Shown: positions 27,192 to 35,769 of the stretch, one piece after another
Layout of the letters: each line of letters begins with the position of its first letter
Position numbering within the stretch: the stretch's first letter is position 1
Assembly: GCA_021776805.1 (NCBI GenBank)
Contig: JAJFFD010000005.1
Location: 1 to 64,000 of the forward strand
Source of the DNA: Planctomycetota bacterium
GTDB taxonomy: Bacteria; Planctomycetota; UBA1135; UBA2386
DNA length: 64,000 bases
Reading direction: 5' to 3'
Notes under the pieces: model-generated
Told to the model about the DNA's origin: nothing
What the model saw: only the letters and a program-made list of their open reading frames with translations
The model's database searches: none
Made by a program: the position numbers and the translations under genes

Positions 27192-28409
27192 TTAACCCTT
27201 CACGCAAACAACCTGGCGAAGGCGATGCACGATCTCCACCAGATCCTCCTGGGCAGCCATCACCGCATCGATGTCCTTATAGGCCATGGGCGTCTCGTCG
27301 AGCACTCCCGAGTCTTTGCGACACTCGATCCCCGCGGTTGCAGCCTCGTGTTCTTCCACACTGAATTTGCGCTTGGCAGCCCCACGTGAATGCACCCGGC
27401 CGGCGCCGTGGCTGCAGGAATGAAAGCTCTCCGGGTTGCCCTTGCCGCGGACTATGAACGAGCGCGCACCCATGGATCCCGGGATAATGCCGAGTTCTCC
27501 TTCTCGTGCGCTGACCGCACCCTTGCGGGTGAGGAAGACTTCTTCGCCGTAGTGAGTCTCACGCTGCACGTAGTTGTGATGGCAGTTCACCGCCATCTTG
27601 CCGGTTTCCACCTTGGGCAGTTCCTTCGAATCCTGCAGGCAGTCGAGAATCGCGGCCATCATCAATTCTCTGTTGATCCGCGCGTAGCGCTGCGCCCAGT
27701 CCACGGCGAAGCTGTACTCCTCGAAGTGCTCGGCCCCTTCTTCGAAGTAGGCGAGGTCCCTGTCCGGTAGATTGGCAAGGTGCTGCTTCATGTCCTTCTG
27801 AGCGAGGCTGATGAAGTGCATGCCGATGCGATTGCCAACTCCACGCGACCCGCTGTGCAGCATGAGCCAGACTCGATCGGCCTCGTCGAGGCAGACTTCG
27901 ATGAAGTGGTTGCCGCCACCCAAGGTGCCGAGCTGGGTCATGTGCTTGCCGCGGTCGAGGCGTTCGTGGCGAGCGACGATTTGTTCGTAGCCCGGCCTCA
28001 GTTTCTTCCAGGCCTTCTCGATCCTGGCGCTGACCTTGTTCCAGGAGCCGCGATCCTTCCTGCCGCCATGATCCGATCGCCCGTGGGGAACCGCGTTCTC
28101 GATAGCCTTGCGTATCTTGCGCAGGCTGTCCGGAAGTTGCTCGGCCCGGAGATTGGTCTCCAGGGCCATCATCCCGCAGCCAATGTCCACGCCGACGGCG
28201 GCGGGGATAATCGCGCCTTTTGTCGGGATAACGCTGCCGACCGTGGCGCCGATGCCGAAGTGGACATCGGGCATGGCCGCGACCCACTTGTGCACGATCG
28301 GCAGGCTGGCCACGTTCTTCAGCTGTTGGATGGCGTTCCAGTCCGCTGGCACCCCACGTGTCCAAGCCTTGATAGGCACTCCGTCGGTCTTCAGGCGCTG
28401 GTAGCTCAC
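27192..28409 (-). CDS. rtcB: RtcB-family RNA ligase
   Basis: MPDVHFGIGATVGSVIPTKGAIIPAAVGVDIGCGMMA; LGTLGGGNHFIEVCLDE; MLHSGSRGVGNRIG; NCHHNYVQRE; SFHSCSHGAGRVHSRGAAKRKF. Confidence 0.95.
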   Translation of the reverse strand: MSYQRLKTDGVPIKAWTRGVPADWNAIQQLKNVASLPIVHKWVAAMPDVHFGIGATVGSVIPTKGAIIPAAVGVDIGCGMMALETNLRAEQLPDSLRKIRKAIENAVPHGRSDHGGRKDRGSWNKVSARIEKAWKKLRPGYEQIVARHERLDRGKHMTQLGTLGGGNHFIEVCLDEADRVWLMLHSGSRGVGNRIGMHFISLAQKDMKQHLANLPDRDLAYFEEGAEHFEEYSFAVDWAQRYARINRELMMAAILDCLQDSKELPKVETGKMAVNCHHNYVQRETHYGEEVFLTRKGAVSAREGELGIIPGSMGARSFIVRGKGNPESFHSCSHGAGRVHSRGAAKRKFSVEEHEAATAGIECRKDSGVLDETPMAYKDIDAVMAAQEDLVEIVHRLRQVVCVKG

Positions 28410-28506
28410 GGCTACTCTATACCAGAGCAGAGGTCCGAGTTGGCCTGGGCAAATCCCTGCTTGGGTGTGGAACAGCTGCGAAAATCCGCTAAAGATTCTC
28501 GCTCCA

Positions 28507-28581
28507 TACCCCGTGGTGTAATTGGTAGCACCGGTGCTTTTGGTGCATCTAGTTCAGGTTCGAGTCCTGGCGGGGTAACCA
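28507..28581 (+). tRNA. tRNA-Gln(TTG), CCA encoded
   Basis: Acceptor TACCCCG/CGGGGTA, D-arm GTG TAATTGGTAG CAC, anticodon stem-loop GGTGC-TTTTGGT-GCATC (anticodon TTG), T-arm TCAGG-TTCGAGT-CCTGG, discriminator A, then CCA. Confidence 0.93.
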
Positions 28582-28582
28582 T

Positions 28583-28607
28583 CACCGCCCGCTTCTTGCG
28601 GGCGGTG
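28583..28607 (+). terminator. Stem-loop immediately after tRNA-Gln
   Basis: CACCGCCCGC-TTCTT-GCGGGCGGTG, perfect 10-bp stem starting 1 nt after the CCA; weak U-tract. Confidence 0.55.
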
Positions 28608-28628
28608 GCCCTCGGGGTTTGCGGCGAA

Positions 28629-29126
28629 TTAGAGCGCCAGTGCCTGCAGGATGTCCATGGTGCTGATCAGGCCGACATGCTTCTTGTTTTCCTGCACGAG
28701 CACCCGGTGGATGCGATGCTTGGTCATGGTCTTGGCGATTTCGTCGAGACTCGCCCCGACCTCGACCGAATAGACCTCTGCGGTCATGACCTGGCCGGCT
28801 GTTTCCTCGGCTTCGGCAGGGACCTCGAAGGAATCGAAGTCCTCTTCCAGCAGTTCTCGCGTGGACAGGTGGTAGAAGCCCGCGCCACGTCGTGGTTGTG
28901 AGTCATTGTCCTGGCTGTAGAGCTCGAGGAGATCGCGCATGGACAGGACGCCTGCGATGTGGCCGGCCTCGTCGGTGACCGGGATGCCACCGATGCGATG
29001 CTCGCCTAGCAGGCTCTCCACATCGGAGAGCGGCGTGCTCGTGGCAACCGTCAGGATCTCGGTCTGCATGATATCCCGGGCGGTTAGAGCCGCCCAGGTC
29101 TTGGCTTTATGGCTGATGGTGGTCAT
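28629..29126 (-). CDS. CBS-domain protein
   Basis: TARDIMQTEILTVATSTPLSDVESLLGEHRIGGIPVTDEAGHIAGVLSMRDLLE and AGQVMTAEVYSVEVGASLDEIAKTMTKHRIHRVLVQENKKHVGLISTMDILQAL. Start could be 29159. Confidence 0.92.
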   Translation of the reverse strand: MTTISHKAKTWAALTARDIMQTEILTVATSTPLSDVESLLGEHRIGGIPVTDEAGHIAGVLSMRDLLELYSQDNDSQPRRGAGFYHLSTRELLEEDFDSFEVPAEAEETAGQVMTAEVYSVEVGASLDEIAKTMTKHRIHRVLVQENKKHVGLISTMDILQALAL

Positions 29127-29204
29127 CGTAATCGTCCTCACCGGAGCCAACTCAGGCATGCAGCTACGAATTGCCGGATTCCTCAGGCTTTTCGGAGGGA
29201 ACGA

Positions 29205-31031
29205 TCAGTTGCTGAGCACGAGCTTCAGATTCTCGCTGATGCCCTTGATGCCGAGGAGATACTCGAAGTCGATGGTCAGGGCGCAGAACCAGAGTTCGAG
29301 ACCAATCAAGCCGCTGTCACCCGGGATCACGAACTGGGCGGTGGCCTGGCCGTTGTTGTCCAGGTTGCCGACGGAGTCGACGAAGATATTCGGCAGGCTC
29401 GTCACTCTGCTGAGCAGTGGGGTCAAAGCCAGGGGGATTTCTCGATCCAGGATCTTGATGGTCGGGCTCGCTGCGCTGGAAGCGGGCACAAAGTAAACCA
29501 TGCCCGCGTCTTCGCTGCTTTCCACCAGGAGGTCGACGCTGCTGCCGATGCTCGGCGTGCCAACTGCCGTGAGCGTGGTTGCGGCGGCGATGGGCTCGAG
29601 GGCGACGTCACGCTCGAAGCTGCTGCCGTCCACCAAGCTTGCTGGGACCGTGAGGGAATGATGGCCAGCTGCGGAAAAAGTGACGTCATAACTGCCAGGT
29701 CCCATCCAGACCGAGTAGCGACCATTCTGTCCGCGGGAGCGGATGGTCTGTCCGTCTTGGAAGGCTTGGCCGCTGACTGTAATGCTGGCATCGAGGGGCT
29801 GCAGATTGCGCAGGGAAAGAACGCGCCCCCGCATGGGTGCGGGCTTGGTGAGAAAGAGCAGGATGCCTGGCCACATGCGATCGAGTTCGGTGAGGGTCTC
29901 GCTGTAGACCGGTTGGAAGGCCGTACCCATTTCGATGAGGAAGGCCATGCTGCCGTTCACGTTCTGATGCCATTCCATGTGCGTCCCACAGCAGCATGAG
30001 GTGTTGGGCGAGTAGCTCATGGCCGAGGAGAAGGCCAGATGCATGGGGTTGTAGAAGTTGGTAACCCCGCTCGGCAGGTTGGGCCGAACCAGGGAGTTGA
30101 ATGGGGTGCGCACATCGCGACCAGAGCTGTGCACGTCGAGCATCCGTTCCAGACCCTCGGCCTCGATGAAGGCCAGCATGGCCTGGGATTCTTGTTCGGA
30201 GGCAGCGCCTGGCCCATGGTAGACATTGCTCGAGGTGTTCGTGCTGCTGCCGCAGAGGGACCAGAAGTACGGGTAGTTGCGATTGAGGTCGACGCCGAAA
30301 CTGCCGTTCAGGTTGTCGCGTCGGTTCTTGCGCCACATGTTGTCCGCGTTCCAGACCTGATTGAGACCATCAGGATTCATGCTCGGCACGATCCAGATTT
30401 GGTTCTTGTTGACCAGGTCCGTGAGGGTCGCATCGCTGCCGTGCCCGTTGAGCAACTTGTCCGCGACGTAGAGAGAAACCTCGATGGTGTTCAGCTCGCG
30501 ACTGTGGTTGTTGGTGAAAAGCATGATGTTGGGCTCATCCTCGTCCACTGTCGGATTGTCGGAGATGCGCAGCAGGGGGATGTTCTCTCCCAGGTGCGTC
30601 AGAGGCGTGCCGTAGCGCGATTGAAAGTCGTAAACCTTGGCGAGCTGGGGGAAGTTGCTCTCCATGTCCGCCAGGGCCTGGCGAATTTCTGCCAGGGTTC
30701 GGTAGCCGACATCCGGCATGTCCGTTCCCAGTGCCTGTTGTCGCTCCGCCTGAATCTCACTGAAGGGACGGGAGCGCTCGGTGATCAGGAAGGGCAGTCC
30801 CGTGGTCATGCTGCGCAGGCGGTCCAAATCAGAAGCATGAATGATGGTCTCCACCAACTCGCCGGCTGCACTGGGAGAGTCGATGCGCCAGGCATCGAAG
30901 CCCTCGTTCGCGAGCAGATCGCTGAATCCCGCAGGCCCCAGAATCATGATGCGCATGGAGCCCGGGTCCTCCTGAGCCGGCAGACTTGGGAGGGAGATAG
31001 AGAGCAGGAGTGCGAGCAGGGTTGTGCGCAT
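29205..31031 (-). CDS. Secreted M14-family zinc carboxypeptidase
   Basis: Signal peptide MRTTLLALLLSISLPSLPAQ; TNNHSRELNTIEVSLYVADKLL; NKNQIWIVPSMNPDGLN; NRNYPYFW; AFIEAEGLERMLDVHSSGRD. Start trimmed from 31232. Confidence 0.9.
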   Translation of the reverse strand: MRTTLLALLLSISLPSLPAQEDPGSMRIMILGPAGFSDLLANEGFDAWRIDSPSAAGELVETIIHASDLDRLRSMTTGLPFLITERSRPFSEIQAERQQALGTDMPDVGYRTLAEIRQALADMESNFPQLAKVYDFQSRYGTPLTHLGENIPLLRISDNPTVDEDEPNIMLFTNNHSRELNTIEVSLYVADKLLNGHGSDATLTDLVNKNQIWIVPSMNPDGLNQVWNADNMWRKNRRDNLNGSFGVDLNRNYPYFWSLCGSSTNTSSNVYHGPGAASEQESQAMLAFIEAEGLERMLDVHSSGRDVRTPFNSLVRPNLPSGVTNFYNPMHLAFSSAMSYSPNTSCCCGTHMEWHQNVNGSMAFLIEMGTAFQPVYSETLTELDRMWPGILLFLTKPAPMRGRVLSLRNLQPLDASITVSGQAFQDGQTIRSRGQNGRYSVWMGPGSYDVTFSAAGHHSLTVPASLVDGSSFERDVALEPIAAATTLTAVGTPSIGSSVDLLVESSEDAGMVYFVPASSAASPTIKILDREIPLALTPLLSRVTSLPNIFVDSVGNLDNNGQATAQFVIPGDSGLIGLELWFCALTIDFEYLLGIKGISENLKLVLSN

Positions 31032-31116
31032 GAGCGGCGGGGGAGGGGTGAAGATAGGAGGGGGCGCGTCGAGGTGTATTGTGACCCGCGAGGAGGGATC
31101 TGACCAGCCGATCGGA

Positions 31117-33129
31117 TCAGTCGCCGAGATCGGCGAGAAGGGCTTCTGCTTGTTGGCGGAACGCCGGGCGAATGCTCTGGTCATCGCGGATTTCTTCCAG
31201 AACCTTGCGGGCCTCTTGATTGCGCTTGGCATTTTTCAGGGCCAGGCCAAGGCGGAGCTTGGCGAGAGAGCGCTCGTCTCCGGGGGGAATCTCGCGAGCT
31301 GCGATCTCCAGATCGGCGATGGCATCTTGGTACTGTTGATAGTCATTGGCCATCCGCCCGCGTACGGATCGCCAGATCAGTGGCTGCCTGCTCGCACGCA
31401 TGAGCTCGCCAAGCACCGTACGGAACCATGCATAGTCGGCGATCTGCGCATACTGCGGCATGCTGCGGATGAGCTTCTCAGCGAGCTTTTGCTCGCTGAG
31501 TGTCACGGCGCGAAGGAGAACCTCGCGGGCGTTCTCGAAGTCCTTTTCCTGCAGATAGAGGCCAAAGAGATTGGTGGCGAGGATGAAGCGGGTTTCGTCG
31601 GGACAATTGCGCGCACCGAGGCCGCGGCGAAAGCTCTCGAAGGCCGCGCTGATGTCACCGGCCTCCACCTGCATCTTGCCGATCTCATTCCACACTTCCG
31701 CAAGTTCTGGATACTGGGCGTTGGCCCGCTCGAGTAGTTCGCGCTTGAGCATGAACTTCCCCTCCTTGCCGTGGATGAGAGCGAGTTCGTAGAGAGCGCG
31801 GGAGGGAGCGCCATCCGCCTTGCCGTCAGCTCGTGCCAGACTGGAGTTGTCGTGCCACGCGGCGTTGCGATCGAGGATGACCCAGGCATTGGTGGCGCAC
31901 CATAGAGCGAGCAGCCCGCCAGCGAGGCGTCGCAGGTTCTGTGATCCTGCCATGCGGAGACTCAGCCAGGCGATGAGAAAGCTCATCCCCAGGCTTGGGA
32001 TGTAGAAGAGTCGCTCGCCGAAGATCGTGCCGATCAAGCGCGGAACATTGCTGGTGATGAAGCTGAAGCCCATGAAGCTGGCCATGGCCAGAAACAGCAG
32101 GGGTTGCCTGCGCAGCACCAGGCAGCCGCCGACGGTGATGCCGATCAGGATCAAGGCTGAGGCGAGGAAGGCCGGATCGAAGGCCGAGTCCACCGCCTGG
32201 AAGAATGGTGCGCTGTATTCGCTGCGCAGAGAGAAGGGGAAGAGCGTCTTCAGCAGGCCATAGCCCCAGATCTTCACCGCGGTGAAGAACTGGGCAGCTG
32301 CACTCAGATCGACCAGGAAGTTCACCGCCGGCGCCGTCTGTGCTTCCCCGAGGTCGCCGACGGCGATCTGGCGAAGGGCGAAGAAGAGCAGAATCGCTGG
32401 CCCGGCGAGGATGCCGACTCGCTTGCCCGCAGCCAGCAGACTCGCGCGCAAATCGAAGTTCGGGTCGAGCTTGGCGAGGCGTCCAAGATCGAAGACCAGC
32501 ATGAAGGGTGCCCAGGCCAGGGCGCTCTCCTTGGAGCAGAAGGCCAGGAAGAGGCATGCGCTGGCAGCGACCTTCCGACGCATGTCCCCGCCGAGAGCGA
32601 GCAGCAGGGCGAGGGCACCGAGGCAGAAGGAGAGGAGTTCCGCACGGCCGACGATGCCCGCCACGACTTCGCTGTGGATGGCGTGCAGGCCAAAGACCAG
32701 TGCAGCGAGCAGGGCCGGTCCGCGCGGGATGAGCAGGCGTCTCACGAGCAAGTAGCACAACCAGGTCCCAAGCAGATGCAGGAGGACATTGAAGAAGTGC
32801 TGCGGAATCGCCTCGTCGGCTTCATCACCGGCGCTGCCAAAGCCGTGATAGAGCAGCGCATAGCTGAGGATGGTCACCGGCCGATAGAGTGGGTCCGGAG
32901 CCTCCTTGATGTCTTCGTTGCTGCCCCAGTACGAGCTGGTGAAGTAATCGCCGAGGCTACCGAATTCGTAGACCGGGCGATTGACCGTCCCATCGTCGAA
33001 GATGGAGATGGCGATGAAGCGATCGTCCTTGGCGAAGAGATTGCCCAGCGAAGGCGCGTAAAGGCCGAAGCTGAGCAGGCAGATCGCCAGGAGCCACTTG
33101 GTAGCAGATGTTCGGTTCACGGAGCGCAA
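31117..33129 (-). CDS. Polytopic membrane protein with TPR-like C-terminus, TMTC/O-mannosyltransferase-like
   Basis: FAKDDRFIAISIFDDGTVNRPVYEFG...DPLYRPVTILSYALLYHGFG...HFFNVLLHLLGTWLCYLLVRRLL...LVFGLHAIHSEVVAGIVGRAELLSF, then many TM helices and TPR-like repeats. Confidence 0.75.
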   Translation of the reverse strand: MRSVNRTSATKWLLAICLLSFGLYAPSLGNLFAKDDRFIAISIFDDGTVNRPVYEFGSLGDYFTSSYWGSNEDIKEAPDPLYRPVTILSYALLYHGFGSAGDEADEAIPQHFFNVLLHLLGTWLCYLLVRRLLIPRGPALLAALVFGLHAIHSEVVAGIVGRAELLSFCLGALALLLALGGDMRRKVAASACLFLAFCSKESALAWAPFMLVFDLGRLAKLDPNFDLRASLLAAGKRVGILAGPAILLFFALRQIAVGDLGEAQTAPAVNFLVDLSAAAQFFTAVKIWGYGLLKTLFPFSLRSEYSAPFFQAVDSAFDPAFLASALILIGITVGGCLVLRRQPLLFLAMASFMGFSFITSNVPRLIGTIFGERLFYIPSLGMSFLIAWLSLRMAGSQNLRRLAGGLLALWCATNAWVILDRNAAWHDNSSLARADGKADGAPSRALYELALIHGKEGKFMLKRELLERANAQYPELAEVWNEIGKMQVEAGDISAAFESFRRGLGARNCPDETRFILATNLFGLYLQEKDFENAREVLLRAVTLSEQKLAEKLIRSMPQYAQIADYAWFRTVLGELMRASRQPLIWRSVRGRMANDYQQYQDAIADLEIAAREIPPGDERSLAKLRLGLALKNAKRNQEARKVLEEIRDDQSIRPAFRQQAEALLADLGD

Positions 33130-33269
33130 TGCCTTCGCATGGTCGGTTGCTGGGACTGGGCAGGGTAGCGGCTCTGTCGGGGCGCCGGAATTGTCCCTTT
33201 GGGGCAGCTCGATTTTTGGGCGGTCAGTAACTAGGGTACCCCTTGCCTTCGACCGACGAAGGAACCCCC

Positions 33270-33386
33270 ATGAAACGAACGAGCTATCGCCTCGCGCAGG
33301 TCTTCGGCCTCGCTCTCAGCATCCAAAGGTCCGTCTCGACGCAAGACCCGGATCCGAAGCTCCTCAGCTCAGTTGGGGGCAAGTGA
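33270..33386 (+). CDS. Candidate 38-aa small ORF coupled by GTGA overlap to the THUMP methyltransferase
   Basis: MKRTSYRLAQVFGLALSIQRSVSTQDPDPKLLSSVGGK*; its TGA overlaps the GTG at 33383. Confidence 0.35.
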   Translation: MKRTSYRLAQVFGLALSIQRSVSTQDPDPKLLSSVGGK

Positions 33387-34516
33387 GCGCCGAACAGGGG
33401 GGTAGTTTCGAGCTCTTCGCTTCCTGCCTGCCCGGGCTCGAGCCACTTCTCGAGGCGGAGTTGAAGGGGCTGGGTGTTGAGGATCTGCAGCGCGAGGCCG
33501 GTGGCCTGTCTCTGCGTGGGGATTTGCGACTGATCTATCGCATCAATCTCTGTTCCGGGATCGCCAGTCATCTGCTCTTGCGGGTGGCGAAGTTCCCCGT
33601 ACGCCAGTTGTCGCAGTTGCGCGACAAGGCGGATGCCATTCGCTGGTCCCGCTATCTCGAGGCCGGTGCCTTCACCAACCTGAAGGCCAGCTGTCGTCGT
33701 TCCAAGCTCTACCATTCAGGTGCGGTGGAGGAGAGGGTTGCCGAGTCCATCAAGGCCCAGCTCGGCGATGAACCCCGGCCAGGAACCATGGAGATCCCCA
33801 TTCAGGTACGCATGTTCGAGGACATGTGCAGCATCTCCATCGATACGAGTGGGGAGCCACTGCACCGGCGCGGTTGGCGTCTCGCCGCGGCGAAGGCCCC
33901 CCTGCGCGAAGATCTTGCGCTCGCACTCATACTGGCCAGTGGGTGGGACCGGCGCTCGCCCCTCCTCGATCCGATGATGGGTTCGGGCACCATACCCATC
34001 GAAGCGGCCGGGCTGGCCCGCGGACTTCCCCCGGGGCGTGGCCGGGGATTCGCCTTCGAGTCCATGACCATCCTCGACGCAGATCTCTGGGCAGAGGTTC
34101 GTGGGTCGGCGGAGAGCAAAGCCCTGCCAGACCTCAGCTTCGAGATTCATGGCAGCGATCGGGATGCGGGCGCCCTGCGCTTCGCCCAAGAGAATGCCGA
34201 ACGGGCGGGAGTCGCTCCTGACCTGAAGCTGCAGCAGACGCCCCTGGGCAAGGCAGAGTTCTTGGCGGCACCGGAGCAGGCGCCCATCGCCGGAGCGGTG
34301 GTGAGCAACCCGCCTTTCGGCAGGCGTGTCGGTGGGGGCAAGGACCTGCTGCCCCTCTATCAGAGCCTGGGGCAGCGCCTCTCCCTGCTTCCTGAGGGCT
34401 GGTGCTGTGCCCTCCTCGCCGCCGATCGGCGCCTCGCTCTGCGCACCGGGCTGGAACTGCGCACGGCCTTCCTGAGTACCCATGGCGGTATGAAGGTCCG
34501 CGCCCTGATCAGTTAG
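33383..34516 (+). CDS. THUMP-domain class I SAM-dependent RNA methyltransferase (RlmL/Trm14-like)
   Basis: FELFASCLPGLEPLLEAELKGLGVEDLQREAGGLSL; PLLDPMMGSGTIPIEAAGLARGLPPG; GAVVSNPPFGRRVG (NPPF motif). GTG start inferred. Confidence 0.9.
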   Translation: MSAEQGGSFELFASCLPGLEPLLEAELKGLGVEDLQREAGGLSLRGDLRLIYRINLCSGIASHLLLRVAKFPVRQLSQLRDKADAIRWSRYLEAGAFTNLKASCRRSKLYHSGAVEERVAESIKAQLGDEPRPGTMEIPIQVRMFEDMCSISIDTSGEPLHRRGWRLAAAKAPLREDLALALILASGWDRRSPLLDPMMGSGTIPIEAAGLARGLPPGRGRGFAFESMTILDADLWAEVRGSAESKALPDLSFEIHGSDRDAGALRFAQENAERAGVAPDLKLQQTPLGKAEFLAAPEQAPIAGAVVSNPPFGRRVGGGKDLLPLYQSLGQRLSLLPEGWCCALLAADRRLALRTGLELRTAFLSTHGGMKVRALIS

Positions 34517-35607
34517 CGCCCGAGAAGCTCGAGCACCCGATCGATGGGCAGAGCGTCTACCTGGTGCCCCGCGCGCCCCTGGGTGCTTTCTGCTCTGAAC
34601 ATCGAATTCAAGATTGCCTCCTCCGTGGCCTCCGCAGCCGCGCGAAAGAGGGGGCTCATGGCATCGTTGCTCAGGATCTCGCCACCGCTGCGTCGCTGCC
34701 CGGCGCGAATGCGCTGGGTCTCGGCAGTTGAGAAGGCGATCACATAGTCCCCGCTGCCGTTCGAAAAGCTCGCGCCGATACGCGCCATGCCCGCTGGCGC
34801 ACGTTTCGCCAGGCGCAGCAGGAGACGACTGTCCAGAGGTGCGTTGGTGGCGATGACGATCATGCATGACCCCGCTTCCTCGTCCTCTTCGTCGCGGCCG
34901 CGGTTGTTCGGACGCAGCTCGCGCATGTCCTTGCCGGCAATACGCAGATCGCCGCCGAAGTTGCTCTGCACCAGGACACCGAGAGTGAATCCGGAGACCT
35001 TGCGAGAAGCGGTGCCGATGCCACCTTTCCAGCCAAAGCAGATCGTACCTGTGCCTGCGCCCACCGCGCCCTCAGTCACCGGCCCGTCCTTGGCAGATGC
35101 CAGCGCCGCCAGGACGTGTTCCGCATGCACCGGTCGGCTTCGGATGTCGTTCAGGTAGCCGTCATTGGTCTCGCCCACGAGCACGTTGACCGAACGCAGC
35201 TCCTCGTTGCCGTCCAATTCGAGCATGTGGCCCACCAGAGCATCGGCGACCAGGCCCACATTGAGAGTGCTGGTCAGGGCGATGGGGCTCTCGATCTCCC
35301 CCAGTTCGATGACCTGAGTCGAACCGAAGAGCTTGCCGTAGGCATTCATCACATGCACCGCGGCGGGCACCTTCTCTCGGTACAGATTCCTTGCATGGGG
35401 CAGGATTACGGTCACCCCAGTACGGATCGATTCGCCGGTTTTGACCGTGCTGTGCCCGACGAGCACGCCAGGCACGTCCGTGATGGCGTTCTCTGGCCCC
35501 GTGGGTAGACGGCCGATGACGATACCTGCATCCCGTGCCCGTGGTCGGCCCACCGAATCCTGCTGTGCGAAAGGAAGGAGAAGGGCTGCCAGGACGAAGC
35601 TGAACAT
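34513..35607 (-). CDS. Secreted P1-family peptidase (DmpA/L-aminopeptidase-like)
   Basis: NAITDVPGVLVGHSTVKTGESIRTGVTVILP; VGETNDGYLNDI; GAVGAGTGTICFGWKGGIGTASRKV; SCMIVIATNAPLDSRLLLRLAKRA. Start trimmed from 35658. Confidence 0.9.
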   Translation of the reverse strand: MFSFVLAALLLPFAQQDSVGRPRARDAGIVIGRLPTGPENAITDVPGVLVGHSTVKTGESIRTGVTVILPHARNLYREKVPAAVHVMNAYGKLFGSTQVIELGEIESPIALTSTLNVGLVADALVGHMLELDGNEELRSVNVLVGETNDGYLNDIRSRPVHAEHVLAALASAKDGPVTEGAVGAGTGTICFGWKGGIGTASRKVSGFTLGVLVQSNFGGDLRIAGKDMRELRPNNRGRDEEDEEAGSCMIVIATNAPLDSRLLLRLAKRAPAGMARIGASFSNGSGDYVIAFSTAETQRIRAGQRRSGGEILSNDAMSPLFRAAAEATEEAILNSMFRAESTQGRAGHQVDALPIDRVLELLGR

Positions 35608-35769
35608 CCCTGCATGCTGACGCTCATGGTTCCGAGGGTCAAAGGAAGATTGTGCCAAGGGCTGGGCTCAGGCTCGCATTCTTGGGATGCTCTCCGTAGC
35701 AGGCCCTGCCGCGAATCCCCCCGCTGCGCTCTTCTCCGCAGCCTCACCCAAGACAAGAAGGATTGAGCC

